A DNA stretch of 64,000 bases, from contig CAVQSV010000023.1 in NCBI GenBank assembly GCA_963716095.1, forward strand, positions 558,001 to 622,000, read 5' to 3'. Numbering within the stretch: position 1 is the stretch's first letter; the number at the start of each line of letters is the position of its first letter. The position numbers and the translations under genes are program-made. The stretch is from Sva-07 sp963716095 (GTDB taxonomy: Bacteria; Actinomycetota; Acidimicrobiia; Acidimicrobiales; Ilumatobacteraceae). Below the pieces are notes generated by a model. That model did not search any database and had not been told where the DNA came from. It was given only the letters and a program-made list of their open reading frames with translations. Below are positions 33,384-41,751 of the stretch, piece by piece.

Positions 33384-34753
33384 CGTCGGCGACCGGCATC
33401 CCGTTCTGCGATCCGGTCGCCTGTGTGGCTGCTGGGTGCACGCCGACGGTGTGCGTCGGCGCCGGCGTCACGTCGAACGCCACGCTGTTCGAACGGTCTC
33501 GCCGGGCCATTCCCGGCGGAGTGAACTCGTCGATCCGGGCGTTCAAGGCCGTTGGCGGTGAGCCGTACGTCGTCGCGAGTGCGTCCGGTGCGACCATCAC
33601 CGATGTCGAAGGCACGACCTACTTCGACCTCGTGCAGAGCTACGGCGCGGTGATTCTCGGTCACGCCCATCCAGCGATCACCCGGGCGATCACCGCCGCG
33701 GCCACGGGTGGCACCTCGTACGGCGCTCCGACGCCGCGTGAGATGAAGCTCGCCGAGGCGATTTCCGCTCGGGTGCCGAGCTGCGATCGGGTGCGGTTGA
33801 TGAACTCGGGCACCGAGGCGACGAGTACGGCGATCCGCCTGGCCCGTGGGGTCACCGGACGTGACCGCATCGTGACCTTCGCCGGGAACTTCCACGGCGC
33901 CACCGATGCGCTGCTGGTCACCGGCGGCAGCGGGGTGGCCACGCTCGGATTGCCCGGCACTGCTGGGGTTCCCGACGCAGCGGTCGCAGCCACGATCGTC
34001 GCGCCCTACAACGTCGTCCCCGAACTCGACGATCGAGTTGCCGCAGTGATCGTCGAGCCGGTTGCGGCGAACATGGGCGTCGTGGCGCCGGCGTCGGGAT
34101 TCCTCGAGGGGTTGCGGGCCGAGTGCGATCGGGTCGGCGCCCTGTTGATCTTCGACGAGGTGATCACCGGGTTCCGCCTCGGAACCGGCGGTGCGCAAGC
34201 CCGCTACGACGTCCGCCCCGACATCACTTGCTTCGGCAAGGTGATCGGCGGTGGCCTTCCCATCGGGGCGATCGGCGGCTCGGCCGATGTGATGGAGCAC
34301 CTCTCGCCGATCGGTCCTGTGTTCCATGCCGGCACGCTGTCGGGCAATCCGATCGCCACCGCCGGTGGTCTTGCAGCGCTCGACACGCTCAGCCCCGACG
34401 TCTACATCGAATTGATGGCCCGCACGCGGCATCTCTCCGCGCTGCTGCGCGATGCCTGTGCGGCGGCCGATTTCGACGCCACGTTCCCGGTCGTCGGCAC
34501 ACTGCTCGGCATCGTGTGTGGCTCGGCTGCCGGCGCCGTCCACAACTTCGATGACGCCAAGCGCACCGACGAGCGCGCGTATGCCGCCTTCTTCCAGGCG
34601 ATGCTGGCCGAGGGCGTCGCCCTGGCACCCGGCGCCTACGAGGCGCTCTTCGTGGGGCTCGGCCACACCGACGAGGTGCTGCAACGGATCGGCGATGCGG
34701 CCCACCGGGCCGCGGTCGTTGCCCGTGCGGAGCTCGCTACGTTGGAACCGTGA
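33380..34753 (+). CDS. hemL: Glutamate-1-semialdehyde 2,1-aminomutase
   Basis: PLP enzyme converting glutamate-1-semialdehyde to 5-aminolevulinate. Family features: PGGVNSSIRAFKAVGG near the start, VRLMNSGTEATSTAIRLARG, LLIFDEVITGFR, and the PLP Lys287 in CFGKVIGGGLPIGA. Length is 457, longer than usual because of a Cys-rich N-terminal extension of about 35 residues with Cys10, 15, 20 and 25 at exact five-residue spacing. The ATGA overlap with hemB supports this start, but in-frame GTGs at 33425 and 33449 would remove most of the extension. The downstream gene overlaps by GTGA. Confidence 0.93.
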   Translation: MTSATGIPFCDPVACVAAGCTPTVCVGAGVTSNATLFERSRRAIPGGVNSSIRAFKAVGGEPYVVASASGATITDVEGTTYFDLVQSYGAVILGHAHPAITRAITAAATGGTSYGAPTPREMKLAEAISARVPSCDRVRLMNSGTEATSTAIRLARGVTGRDRIVTFAGNFHGATDALLVTGGSGVATLGLPGTAGVPDAAVAATIVAPYNVVPELDDRVAAVIVEPVAANMGVVAPASGFLEGLRAECDRVGALLIFDEVITGFRLGTGGAQARYDVRPDITCFGKVIGGGLPIGAIGGSADVMEHLSPIGPVFHAGTLSGNPIATAGGLAALDTLSPDVYIELMARTRHLSALLRDACAAADFDATFPVVGTLLGIVCGSAAGAVHNFDDAKRTDERAYAAFFQAMLAEGVALAPGAYEALFVGLGHTDEVLQRIGDAAHRAAVVARAELATLEP

Positions 34754-35355
34754 GGCAGCTCTTCAACTGGCGTTTCGTCGCCGCCGTGGTGGCGCTCGGC
34801 GTGTTGGCGTTGCTCGCGCGAGCGATCCTGATCGACGACGACTCGATCGAAGCGGTGATCGAACCGGAGATCATCGAACGCCAGATCGATCTGATCGAGC
34901 CGATCGTGTCGGTGACAGGTGCCGATGGAGCCACCCAGCTGCCCGGTGGGGTGACGACCAGCTCCATCGAACTCATGCTCGACGCCGAACGAGTGTTGTC
35001 GATCGCGCCGGGCACGTTCGGTGAGATCTCGTGCGAAGAACTCGGCGTGGCGAATCGGTGCGCCGTCTTTGCTGACATGCTCGGCAACGCAGTCGTGTGG
35101 TTCGCGATTCTGCCGCAGGCGGCGCGCTCGACCGTCGAGCTCGAGCCCATCATCGACCTCGACGACGGTCGAGCCGTCTTCGACAACGGATGGCGCATCC
35201 CGTACGCGCCGGTGATCGAGCGGGATTGTGGCGGCGAGGACATCCCCACATTCAGCGACTTCCTGCGCCGCTTCGGACCCGACAGCGTGACGATCGTCGA
35301 TCTCGAGTCACGTCAGGTCACTTCCGTTCGCTGCGGCGACGAAGTCGACGGCTGA
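34750..35355 (+). CDS. Signal-anchored protein of unknown function at the end of the heme block
   Basis: A 201-residue protein with an N-terminal membrane anchor (RFVAAVVALGVLALLARAIL, about residues 8-27) and an acidic Ile/Glu-rich outer domain. Four Cys occur (ISCEELG, NRCAVF, RDCGGED, VRCGDE), which could form two disulfides. GTG 34750 overlaps the hemL stop, so it is translated with hemL. No known domain is recognised. The context suggests a role in the heme pathway or envelope, but nothing in the sequence defines it. Confidence 0.7.
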   Translation: MRQLFNWRFVAAVVALGVLALLARAILIDDDSIEAVIEPEIIERQIDLIEPIVSVTGADGATQLPGGVTTSSIELMLDAERVLSIAPGTFGEISCEELGVANRCAVFADMLGNAVVWFAILPQAARSTVELEPIIDLDDGRAVFDNGWRIPYAPVIERDCGGEDIPTFSDFLRRFGPDSVTIVDLESRQVTSVRCGDEVDG

Positions 35356-35378
35356 CCGCAGCCCGCGGGTCGAGGTCG

Positions 35379-36329
35379 TCAGCCGACGAGCGCGTGAGCG
35401 GCGGCCAGGCCGGAGTTGTGGGCGGCCTCGACGCGAGGACCGTCGAAGGCATCGCCGGCCAGCACGATCGTGCCACCGGGGGCCACCCAGCAGGGATCCG
35501 GCCACGGCGATCGTGGCGTGGCGAATCGCCACTTCTTCACCTGCGCTTCGACGACGGCGGCACCGCCGATCCAGCGGCTGGACAACTCGAGCAGCAGGGC
35601 ACGAAGGTCGTCGAGGTCGTCGTCCCAGTGCTCCTCGCTCCAGCTCGCGGACGCGTGCACCGTGATCGCCGGGGCGGCGCTCACCCCTTTCGCCTGGTTG
35701 TCGGCGACGAAACCGATGTCGGGGTTCGGTCCTTGGACCCCGCCGGGCGCCGGAATCACGGGGGTGCCGTCGAGCGTGGCGAGGAGCGCGATCGTTCGGT
35801 CGTAGTCGGTCCGAATCATTGCCTCGTCGAGCTCGATTCCCGAGTCGACGAGCAGCGAGAACGCTTGGGGCAGTGGCGTGGTGACGATCACGGCGTCGCC
35901 GTCGACCGTGCTGCCATCGTCGATCACCACCTGCCACGCTGCCGCGCCGACGCCGGTATCGCCTGGTCGGATCGTGAACGCCATGGTCGAGCAGCGAACG
36001 TCGAGGCCGACCGCAAGGTCTTTGGCCAGCGAGTTCATGCCGTTGACCGCGATGTAGCGAGCGTGGCCGTCGTCGGAGACGAACCCGTGCGACCAGATCG
36101 ACACGAGTCCTCGGTCGATCCAGTCGTCGACCTGGCGTTGGAACGCCGGTGTGCGAATCGTGAAGAACTGCGCGCCGTGGTCGAGCGTGGCGTCGCCGAT
36201 TCGTCGGGTGGCGAGCCGACCTCCTGGAGCACGTCCCTTGTCGACAACGGTCACGTCGACTCCCGCCTCGACGAGTTGACGAGCGGCAACAAGACCGGAC
36301 AGGCCGGCCCCGACGATCGCGACGCGCAT
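35379..36329 (-). CDS. Renalase-like NAD(P)/FAD-dependent oxidoreductase
   Basis: A 316-residue flavoprotein of the amine-oxidase/renalase group. The FAD Rossmann motif GAGLSG is at residues 7-12, with the second ADP-binding element VVDKGRAPGGRLATRR just after, as in renalases. DHGAQFF follows, and the C-terminal FAD motif is IVLAGDAFDGPRVEAAHNSG. Bacterial renalases oxidise abnormal dihydro-nicotinamide isomers, so cofactor repair is a plausible role. It ends 12 bp before the next minus-strand gene's stop region and is convergent with the gene ending at 35355. Confidence 0.8.
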   Translation of the reverse strand: MRVAIVGAGLSGLVAARQLVEAGVDVTVVDKGRAPGGRLATRRIGDATLDHGAQFFTIRTPAFQRQVDDWIDRGLVSIWSHGFVSDDGHARYIAVNGMNSLAKDLAVGLDVRCSTMAFTIRPGDTGVGAAAWQVVIDDGSTVDGDAVIVTTPLPQAFSLLVDSGIELDEAMIRTDYDRTIALLATLDGTPVIPAPGGVQGPNPDIGFVADNQAKGVSAAPAITVHASASWSEEHWDDDLDDLRALLLELSSRWIGGAAVVEAQVKKWRFATPRSPWPDPCWVAPGGTIVLAGDAFDGPRVEAAHNSGLAAAHALVG

Positions 36330-36341
36330 CAGCGGCTGGAC

Positions 36342-37211
36342 TCAGCCGGCGAGGGCATCGTCGAGCTCTGCTCGTTCGGTCACTCGCTTCTGGTACGCGC
36401 GCTCGGCCCGACCGAGGAACTCGAGCAGCACGCGGTTGAACGTCGACGCATGCTCGACCATGAAGCCGTGTGCCGCTCCACTGATCACGACCAACTCGGC
36501 GGTGGGGATGGTGGCGGCCAGGTCCTCGCTGTCGCCGCGAGGGGTGAGGATGTCCTGATTGCCGACCATCACCAGCGTGGGAACCTCGATCGTGGGGAGC
36601 AGATCGATCAGCTCTTGGTGCAGCTCGCCAGCGGCCAGGATCGCATCGCACTGTGCGGCGAAGGCGTGTGACGGACGTCCGAGTGCCAGCGGGCCCAGCC
36701 AGCCGATGGCAGGGAACAAGCGGCGGAACGAACGCGGTCCGATCATGAACCGTGCGGCGTCGTGGCCCATCGAGCCGATCCCGCGCTCCAGCGCTGCGTC
36801 GCGCCAACTCGCGAGGAGCTCCTCGCGCCACGGGTGGTTGCGCCCGGCAGTGCACGCCAGCGTGAGCGAACGGGTGCGCTCGGGGTACTTCACCGCCACG
36901 ATCTGGCTGATCGCACCGCCCATCGACGCGCCCACCACGTGGGCGGCCTCCTCGCCGGCGTCGTCGAGTACCGCTATGGCATCGTCGGCCATCTGTTCGA
37001 GTGAGTAGGGGCCGTGCGGCTTGTCGCTACGGCCGGCGCCACGGTTGTCGAGTGCGATGCCGCGATACCTGGGTGCTGTCGCCAGACGTTGCAGATTCCA
37101 CCCGTTCTTGTCGGCGCCGAGGCCCTGGATGAACAGGATCGGCGCACCGTTGGGTCTGCCGGTGATGCGGTAGTGGATACGCGTCCCGTCGGTACTTCGA
37201 ATGAAGCTCAT
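36342..37211 (-). CDS. Alpha/beta hydrolase
   Basis: A 289-residue alpha/beta-fold hydrolase with a full catalytic triad: nucleophile Ser96 in VVGASMGG, Asp in MVGNQDILTPRGD, and His in ISGAAHGFMVEH. The FIQGLGADKNGW loop forms the oxyanion hole. ATG 37211 overlaps the preceding stop by one base, so it is translated with the acyltransferase-like gene; GTG 37214 is the alternative start. Similar to the 3-oxoadipate enol-lactonase/carboxylesterase group. The substrate is unknown. Confidence 0.82.
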   Translation of the reverse strand: MSFIRSTDGTRIHYRITGRPNGAPILFIQGLGADKNGWNLQRLATAPRYRGIALDNRGAGRSDKPHGPYSLEQMADDAIAVLDDAGEEAAHVVGASMGGAISQIVAVKYPERTRSLTLACTAGRNHPWREELLASWRDAALERGIGSMGHDAARFMIGPRSFRRLFPAIGWLGPLALGRPSHAFAAQCDAILAAGELHQELIDLLPTIEVPTLVMVGNQDILTPRGDSEDLAATIPTAELVVISGAAHGFMVEHASTFNRVLLEFLGRAERAYQKRVTERAELDDALAG

Positions 37212-37969
37212 CACGCACCTCCGAGGCCGGTGAGTGGCAGCCAGTCGAGCGGCGTCCCCGTGCGGAGATCGCCCATCTCGGCGAGCAGCAGCTCGATGTC
37301 GCGTCCGACCTGATCGGACAGCTCGAGTTCGGTGAGCGGTCCGCGCCGACGTCGTGGCGAACGCGAAGGCGACCCGATCTCGAACCTGGCGGCACGACCG
37401 ATCGGGTTCGACGAGGTGGCGGCGGGAAAGACCTTGACCCCGGCGGCCAGCGCGGCGCCGACCAGCGAATGGTCGACCCGTCCGACCCGGCGTAGTCGTT
37501 CGTTGTGGGTTGCGCCCATGATCACCAATTCGCCGGCGGCGAGTGCGCCGGCGACCTCGTCGGGATGGTCGAGCAACCCGCCGATGCGACGGGCGAGTGC
37601 GCCGATGGGGGCGGTGTCCGGCCGTCCGACGAAGCGCACGGGCCGGTCGACGGCCTCGCTGAGGGCGAACGCCGAGTAGATCGGTGCCAGCGCCAGCGTT
37701 CGTGCGTTGACCACGATCAGCGCGCCCTTTCGGCGCGGCAGCCGTTGATCGCCTCCGACGGTCACGTCCCAGCGCAGGCGCGCCGCACGAATCATCGCTC
37801 GCACGAGCGCAGGGTCGCGGCCCCAGTCGTCGACGACACCGGCTTGCTCGTCGGTCAGACGACTGACCGACGCATTGAGATCGGCTGCTGCGCGCGAGAC
37901 GGCCGAACCAGCGCGCGATGCGGTGTCGCGGACGGGGAAGTTCACGACGCGTCCGAGTGTGGAGGTCAT
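37211..37969 (-). CDS. PlsC-like acyltransferase homologue without the HX4D motif
   Basis: A 252-residue protein with the layout of lysophospholipid acyltransferases such as mycobacterial Rv0502: GALIVVNARTLALAP aligns where the VxNHxxxxD catalytic block should be, VRFVGRPD follows, and a later AAGVKVFPAATSSNP strand matches the family's third block. The His and Asp of HX4D are absent (NARTLALAP), and the FPEG substrate motif is replaced by GATHNE. It is therefore probably not an active acyltransferase, or uses another chemistry. It is directly coupled to the epimerase gene, the same pairing as galE2-Rv0502c in mycobacteria. Confidence 0.6.
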   Translation of the reverse strand: MTSTLGRVVNFPVRDTASRAGSAVSRAAADLNASVSRLTDEQAGVVDDWGRDPALVRAMIRAARLRWDVTVGGDQRLPRRKGALIVVNARTLALAPIYSAFALSEAVDRPVRFVGRPDTAPIGALARRIGGLLDHPDEVAGALAAGELVIMGATHNERLRRVGRVDHSLVGAALAAGVKVFPAATSSNPIGRAARFEIGSPSRSPRRRRGPLTELELSDQVGRDIELLLAEMGDLRTGTPLDWLPLTGLGGA

Positions 37970-38940
37970 CAGGCGACCTGCCTTCGCGCTGGTTGATGGA
38001 TGATGCTGGGCCAGTGGTACAGCCGATCGATCACGTCGACCGTGCTGTGCTGGGGAGTGAAACCGAGCAATTCGAGCATGCGCCCGTTGTCGGCGAGGCG
38101 ACCGCGGTGCAGGGCCTCGGAGACATGGTCAGGGATCGGCGCGCCGAGGAGGAAGCTGAGCGCCCGTGCGACACGCCATTCGGGTCCGATGAGCGGGATG
38201 GGAACACGTCGTCCGCGACGGGCTGCTTGCAGGGCGGTGATCGCACCCGAGGCGACCACGTTGACCGGTTCGCCGAGCCCCACCCGTGCCGCGGAGACGA
38301 TCGCACGAGCGGCATCGTTGTCCTCGATCACCGCGAACGGTGGATCGGCGAGGGCGCTGAACGGCACCCCGGGTTGGCGGAGCAGTCGGCCGAGCGGTGA
38401 CGGGACGTGCGGGCCGAGCACCGGGGCGAGACGAACCGCTCCGACGGTGACGCCGACGCGTTGGCCGACCTTGGCGGCGGTGTGCTCGATCGCCGCGACC
38501 GTTCGCCCCCAGTCGCTGGTGGGAGCGATCGGTGCCGACTCGCTCGGCCGGGTGAGCGCTCCTCGCAAGCGTCCGTAGATCTCGATGCCGCTGCGCACCA
38601 CTACGTGTTCGAGTGCCGAGCACTCGGCAGCGGCCCCGAGGATCGACGTGGCTGCCTGGTCGGTCAGTGTGGCGGCAACATGCGGTGCGGCACGCGCATC
38701 GGGCTCCCACACACCGACGTGGACCAGCACATGCGGATTGAACGATGCGACGGTGTCGACGATCCGATCGTGCTCGTCGGGGTGAATCCGGTGAAACACC
38801 GTACGCTGGAGACGGTGTCGAGGCGGATCGGCATCGATGCCCGAGAGTTCACCCACCCACGACTCGGCCTCGAGGAGGCCGGCAATCGTGGTACCGAGTT
38901 CCCCGCCCACACCACTGACGAAAACCCGTTTCCCAGCCAT
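37969..38940 (-). CDS. NAD-dependent epimerase/dehydratase (GalE2-like extended SDR)
   Basis: A 323-residue extended short-chain dehydrogenase/reductase-like protein. The N-terminal Rossmann start KRVFVSGVGGELGTTIAGLL has a modified GxxGxxG. The expected YxxxK is not clear; the region reads EIYGRLRGAL. HVLVHVGVWEPDARAA and AVRLAPVLGPHV are typical of the mycobacterial GalE2-like group. It is followed without gap by the acyltransferase-like gene (stop and start share 37969). ATG 38940 or 38946 is the start, within a few bases of the divergent peptidase start at 38945. Sugar substrate unknown. Confidence 0.72.
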   Translation of the reverse strand: MAGKRVFVSGVGGELGTTIAGLLEAESWVGELSGIDADPPRHRLQRTVFHRIHPDEHDRIVDTVASFNPHVLVHVGVWEPDARAAPHVAATLTDQAATSILGAAAECSALEHVVVRSGIEIYGRLRGALTRPSESAPIAPTSDWGRTVAAIEHTAAKVGQRVGVTVGAVRLAPVLGPHVPSPLGRLLRQPGVPFSALADPPFAVIEDNDAARAIVSAARVGLGEPVNVVASGAITALQAARRGRRVPIPLIGPEWRVARALSFLLGAPIPDHVSEALHRGRLADNGRMLELLGFTPQHSTVDVIDRLYHWPSIIHQPARRQVA

Positions 38941-38944
38941 CACC

Positions 38945-39556
38945 ATGAACGCTAGTACCACCCGCCGCCAACTGATTGGTTCTGCTGCTGCGCTCGTCGG
39001 AGTCGGAGCGGTCTGGTTTCGCGGCACCGCTCGGCCGGCCGGAGCGCTCGACGCAGCCCCCCGACTGGACTCGGCTGCGGTTGCGCTCGATCAGGCGGTC
39101 AGGCTCCGGCTGATGAGCCGGGTCGGATTCCCGGTGCAGTTGCCCGCTGATCTCGTCCTGCTCGACAACTTCGGTGCCGATCGTCTGTTCGGGTCGGGTG
39201 CGCACGAGGGCATCGACATCGGTCGTCGTGACGGCCAGTCAGGTCATCCGGTGGTGGCATGCGTCGACGGTCTGCTCGTCGCGCAGGAGTTCCTCGCGGG
39301 CAACCAGGGCAATTCCTGGGTGCTGCAGGATGCCGATGGTGATGCATACCGATACCACCACCTCGAGGAGTTCGCCCCCGACTTGACCGTCGGGACCGCC
39401 GTCGTTCGCGGCCAGGTGCTCGGCACCATGGGGAGCACCGGGAACCCGAGTGCTCCCCATCTCCACTTCGAGGTGCGCCGTGGTGGCCCGATCGGCACGC
39501 CCGTCGACCCCGTCCCACTCCTCCCGCTCCCGCTCGATGGTGTCACGGTCTTCTGA
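38945..39556 (+). CDS. Tat-exported M23 peptidase (LytM-type), copy 1
   Basis: A 203-residue secreted protein with a twin-arginine signal (TTRRQLIGSAAALVG, residues 4-18) and a C-terminal M23/LytM domain. Zinc-ligand motifs are HEGIDIG (HxxxD) and HLHFEV (HxH) in SAPHLHFEVRRG. It would cut peptidoglycan cross-links or be a wall-processing regulator. The start lies 5 bp from the divergent epimerase start, so the promoter must overlap coding sequence. A second similar gene follows 55 bp downstream. Confidence 0.85.
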   Translation: MNASTTRRQLIGSAAALVGVGAVWFRGTARPAGALDAAPRLDSAAVALDQAVRLRLMSRVGFPVQLPADLVLLDNFGADRLFGSGAHEGIDIGRRDGQSGHPVVACVDGLLVAQEFLAGNQGNSWVLQDADGDAYRYHHLEEFAPDLTVGTAVVRGQVLGTMGSTGNPSAPHLHFEVRRGGPIGTPVDPVPLLPLPLDGVTVF

Positions 39557-39611
39557 CCCGTTCGGACGCGGCCGGGTCAAGTCGTCCGGCCGACGAGCCG
39601 ATGATGATGGC

Positions 39612-40256
39612 ATGGTCGAACGCGTATCTCGGTCGAGTCGCCGTCGATTCCTGGGCACCATGTTCGGCGCTGCCTGCGCGTGCCACTTCGCGGCCACGGC
39701 GTCGCCTCGGGTGGCAGCGAGTACAGAGGGCTCGATCGCCCGGCTCGATCAGCCCGGGAGTGCGCTGCAGACCGCCGAACGCCTGATGCTTCGGCCACCA
39801 CCCGTGCCGGACGGAAAGCTGATGTTCCCGGTGGCGGCTGCTTCGGACTGCTACGTACTCGACAACTTCGGCGATGCTCGCGGCAGCACCCGACTGCACG
39901 AGGGCATCGACATCATGGGCTCAGCGGGCAACGAGGTGTTCGCCGTTGCATCCGGCGTGTTCACCAAGCGCTACACCAACACGGGAACCGCCGGTTGGGG
40001 TTGGACGCTGTACGACGAGTCGACCGACACCTCCTACAAGTACTTCCACCTGGCCGAAGACGCCGGTGGCTTCGACGAGGGCAGCTCGGTGAATGTCGGC
40101 GACACGATCGGCTACGTCGGCAACAGTGGCACGTTCGGCGTGGACAACTTCCACTTGCACTTCGAGGTGCGGCCGAACAACGTCGCCATCGATCCGCTGT
40201 CGCTGCTCGTGGTCGATCGCAACGCCTGCGGCGTCTCTCCACCGATTCGCGCCTGA
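39612..40256 (+). CDS. Tat-exported M23 peptidase (LytM-type), copy 2
   Basis: A 214-residue paralogue of the preceding gene. The signal contains RRRFLGTMFGAACACHF with a twin-arginine pattern. The zinc motifs are LHEGIDIMG and FHLHFEVRP, so the catalytic site is complete. The insert TNTGTAGWGWTLYDESTDTSYKYFH carries the other conserved His. Tandem duplication of the pair is evident from shared order and motifs, but the sequences have diverged. The gene ends at a strong terminator. Confidence 0.85.
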   Translation: MVERVSRSSRRRFLGTMFGAACACHFAATASPRVAASTEGSIARLDQPGSALQTAERLMLRPPPVPDGKLMFPVAAASDCYVLDNFGDARGSTRLHEGIDIMGSAGNEVFAVASGVFTKRYTNTGTAGWGWTLYDESTDTSYKYFHLAEDAGGFDEGSSVNVGDTIGYVGNSGTFGVDNFHLHFEVRPNNVAIDPLSLLVVDRNACGVSPPIRA

Positions 40257-40298
40257 CGGTGACGATTGGTGTTCTCGACACCAATCATCAGATCACCG
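40257..40298. terminator. Bidirectional terminator between M23 peptidase and phosphatase-like gene
   Basis: GATTGGTGT (40264-40272) and ACACCAATC (40278-40286) form a perfect 9-bp stem with loop TCTCG; outer CGGTGA and TCACCG extend it. It lies between two convergent stop codons and overlaps the 3' end of the minus-strand gene. Confidence 0.65.
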
Positions 40299-40799
40299 CA
40301 GGGTGTGGGCGCGCAGGATGATCTCGCGGGCGAACGGATCGAGTTGACGCCCTGCCAGGCGTTCGGTGACCTGGATTGCCTTGGTCGGCTCTTCCACCAG
40401 GCCGGCCCAGCGGATGTAGCCACCCATGATCCCGATGATGCGGTCGCCGACCTCGTCGCCGTGCACCAACACCTTCGTGCCGTGCTTGAGCAACTCGCGG
40501 AGCTCGGTGTACAGCGCAGTGAGGTACTGATCGGTGTGCTCGGAGTTGAACGGGCGGTGCCGGTACGGCAACTGCAGCTCGTCGTAGTTGTGCAGGTTGT
40601 GCGGCGCGACGATGATCGAGATCACGCTGCCGAAGCCGTTTTCTCGCAGCCAGATGATCTCTTCCTGGCGACGCACTCGGCGATGGCTGTCGCCGACCCC
40701 GCCCGGCCGCTCGCAGATCGCCAGCTTGTCCTTCAAGATCCACGTGAAGTTCCGTGGTGTGATCCCCAATGCCCATTTTCCACGCAGACGAGGTGGCAT
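40293..40799 (-). CDS. Dual-specificity-phosphatase-like protein without the catalytic Cys
   Basis: A 168-residue protein with the pattern of a small dual-specificity/tyrosine phosphatase: ICERPGGVG, SVISIIVAPHNLHNY, PYRHRPFNSEHTDQYLTAL, then KVLVHGDEVGDRIIGIMGGYI. The P-loop should be HCxxxxxR; here it is H113-G114-DEVGD-R120, so the nucleophile Cys is Gly while His and Arg are kept. It is therefore likely a pseudophosphatase that binds phosphorylated or nucleotide ligands. It is a stand-alone gene, convergent with the M23 peptidase and upstream of no clear partner; tilS lies 70 bp away on the same strand. Confidence 0.62.
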   Translation of the reverse strand: MPPRLRGKWALGITPRNFTWILKDKLAICERPGGVGDSHRRVRRQEEIIWLRENGFGSVISIIVAPHNLHNYDELQLPYRHRPFNSEHTDQYLTALYTELRELLKHGTKVLVHGDEVGDRIIGIMGGYIRWAGLVEEPTKAIQVTERLAGRQLDPFAREIILRAHTLR

Positions 40800-40868
40800 C
40801 AGCGGGCAGCTTCGTGTTCGGCGGGGCTCGTCATAACGGGTTGCCAGGCTAGCGGTTGGAGGGTCGCG

Positions 40869-41669
40869 TCAGACCAGGTGGAGCCGACCGCTTCGGCGCT
40901 CGATTCGCCGCCCGCCTGCGAGTTCGCATGCGGCGCTGTGCCCTTTGGCGACGGCGAGGACTCGTTGGACGGCGTCGGCGTCGGGCGGGTAGCCGTCGAG
41001 TTCGATCCAGTGTCGGATCGCTCTGGCTGCGAGCACGCCGGGGGCGGTGGCCAGTTCGTGGGCGTCGGTCGGATCGATCGACGCGGCGAGTTCGTCGAGG
41101 AACTGCTCGTCGGCTCGTAGGAGGTCGGCGGTGCGGTTGAGGAGCACGGCAACATCGCGTTCGGCGATGTCGTCGAGCAGCGGGAGCAGTTCGTGGCGGA
41201 TGCGGTTGCGGCGAAAGCGGCGATCGTCGTTGGTGGGGTCCTCGGCGACGGCGAGGCCGAGTTGCTCGCACACCGCTGCAGTCTCGACGCGACGCAGCGC
41301 CAAGATGGGGTGGCGCCACCCGGGTCCGATCGCGCCGAGACCGGCAGCCCCCGAGCCTCGCAGGAGTGCAAGCAACAGGGTTTCGGCCTGGTCGTCGGCG
41401 GTATGGCCCGTCATGGCATCAGGGCCGAGCGCGGCGCGGCGAGCGGTGCGTGCACGCGCTTCGAGATTGGAGCCGTCGGGGACGTCGACGGCGATGGAGC
41501 GGAACCCGACTCCCAGTTGCGCGGCGGCGGCCCGGGCGACATCGGCGTCGATGTGTGCCGAAGCCCGCAGGCCGTGGTCGACGTGGACCGCGGTGACGTC
41601 ACAGCCTGCGGCGACCGCCAGAGCGACGAGCGCTGTCGAGTCGGTTCCGCCGGACAGCCCACAGATCAC
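40869..41669 (-). CDS. tilS: tRNA(Ile)-lysidine synthase
   Basis: Modifies C34 of the tRNA-Ile CAU anticodon to lysidine with ATP, needed for AUA decoding. The PP-loop SGGTDSTA is close to the start, with VHVDHGLRAS, MTGHTADDQAETLLLALLRGSG and EDPTNDDRRFRRNRIRHELLP, all TilS-specific. GTG 41669 leaves only four residues before the PP-loop. The frame is open upstream to about 41741 and reads LLDRCTFPPRGAAVICG, like a natural TilS start, but has no ATG or GTG there. Either translation starts at a CTG near 41724 or a start was lost. It is a short form lacking the extra C-terminal domain. Confidence 0.9.
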   Translation of the reverse strand: MICGLSGGTDSTALVALAVAAGCDVTAVHVDHGLRASAHIDADVARAAAAQLGVGFRSIAVDVPDGSNLEARARTARRAALGPDAMTGHTADDQAETLLLALLRGSGAAGLGAIGPGWRHPILALRRVETAAVCEQLGLAVAEDPTNDDRRFRRNRIRHELLPLLDDIAERDVAVLLNRTADLLRADEQFLDELAASIDPTDAHELATAPGVLAARAIRHWIELDGYPPDADAVQRVLAVAKGHSAACELAGGRRIERRSGRLHLV

Positions 41670-41751
41670 GGCTGCGCCTCGAGGCGGAAAAGTGCAACGG
41701 TCGAGGAGGGCGGCGATGTCGAGCAGGGACGCCGTCCTCGGTCAGCGACGG

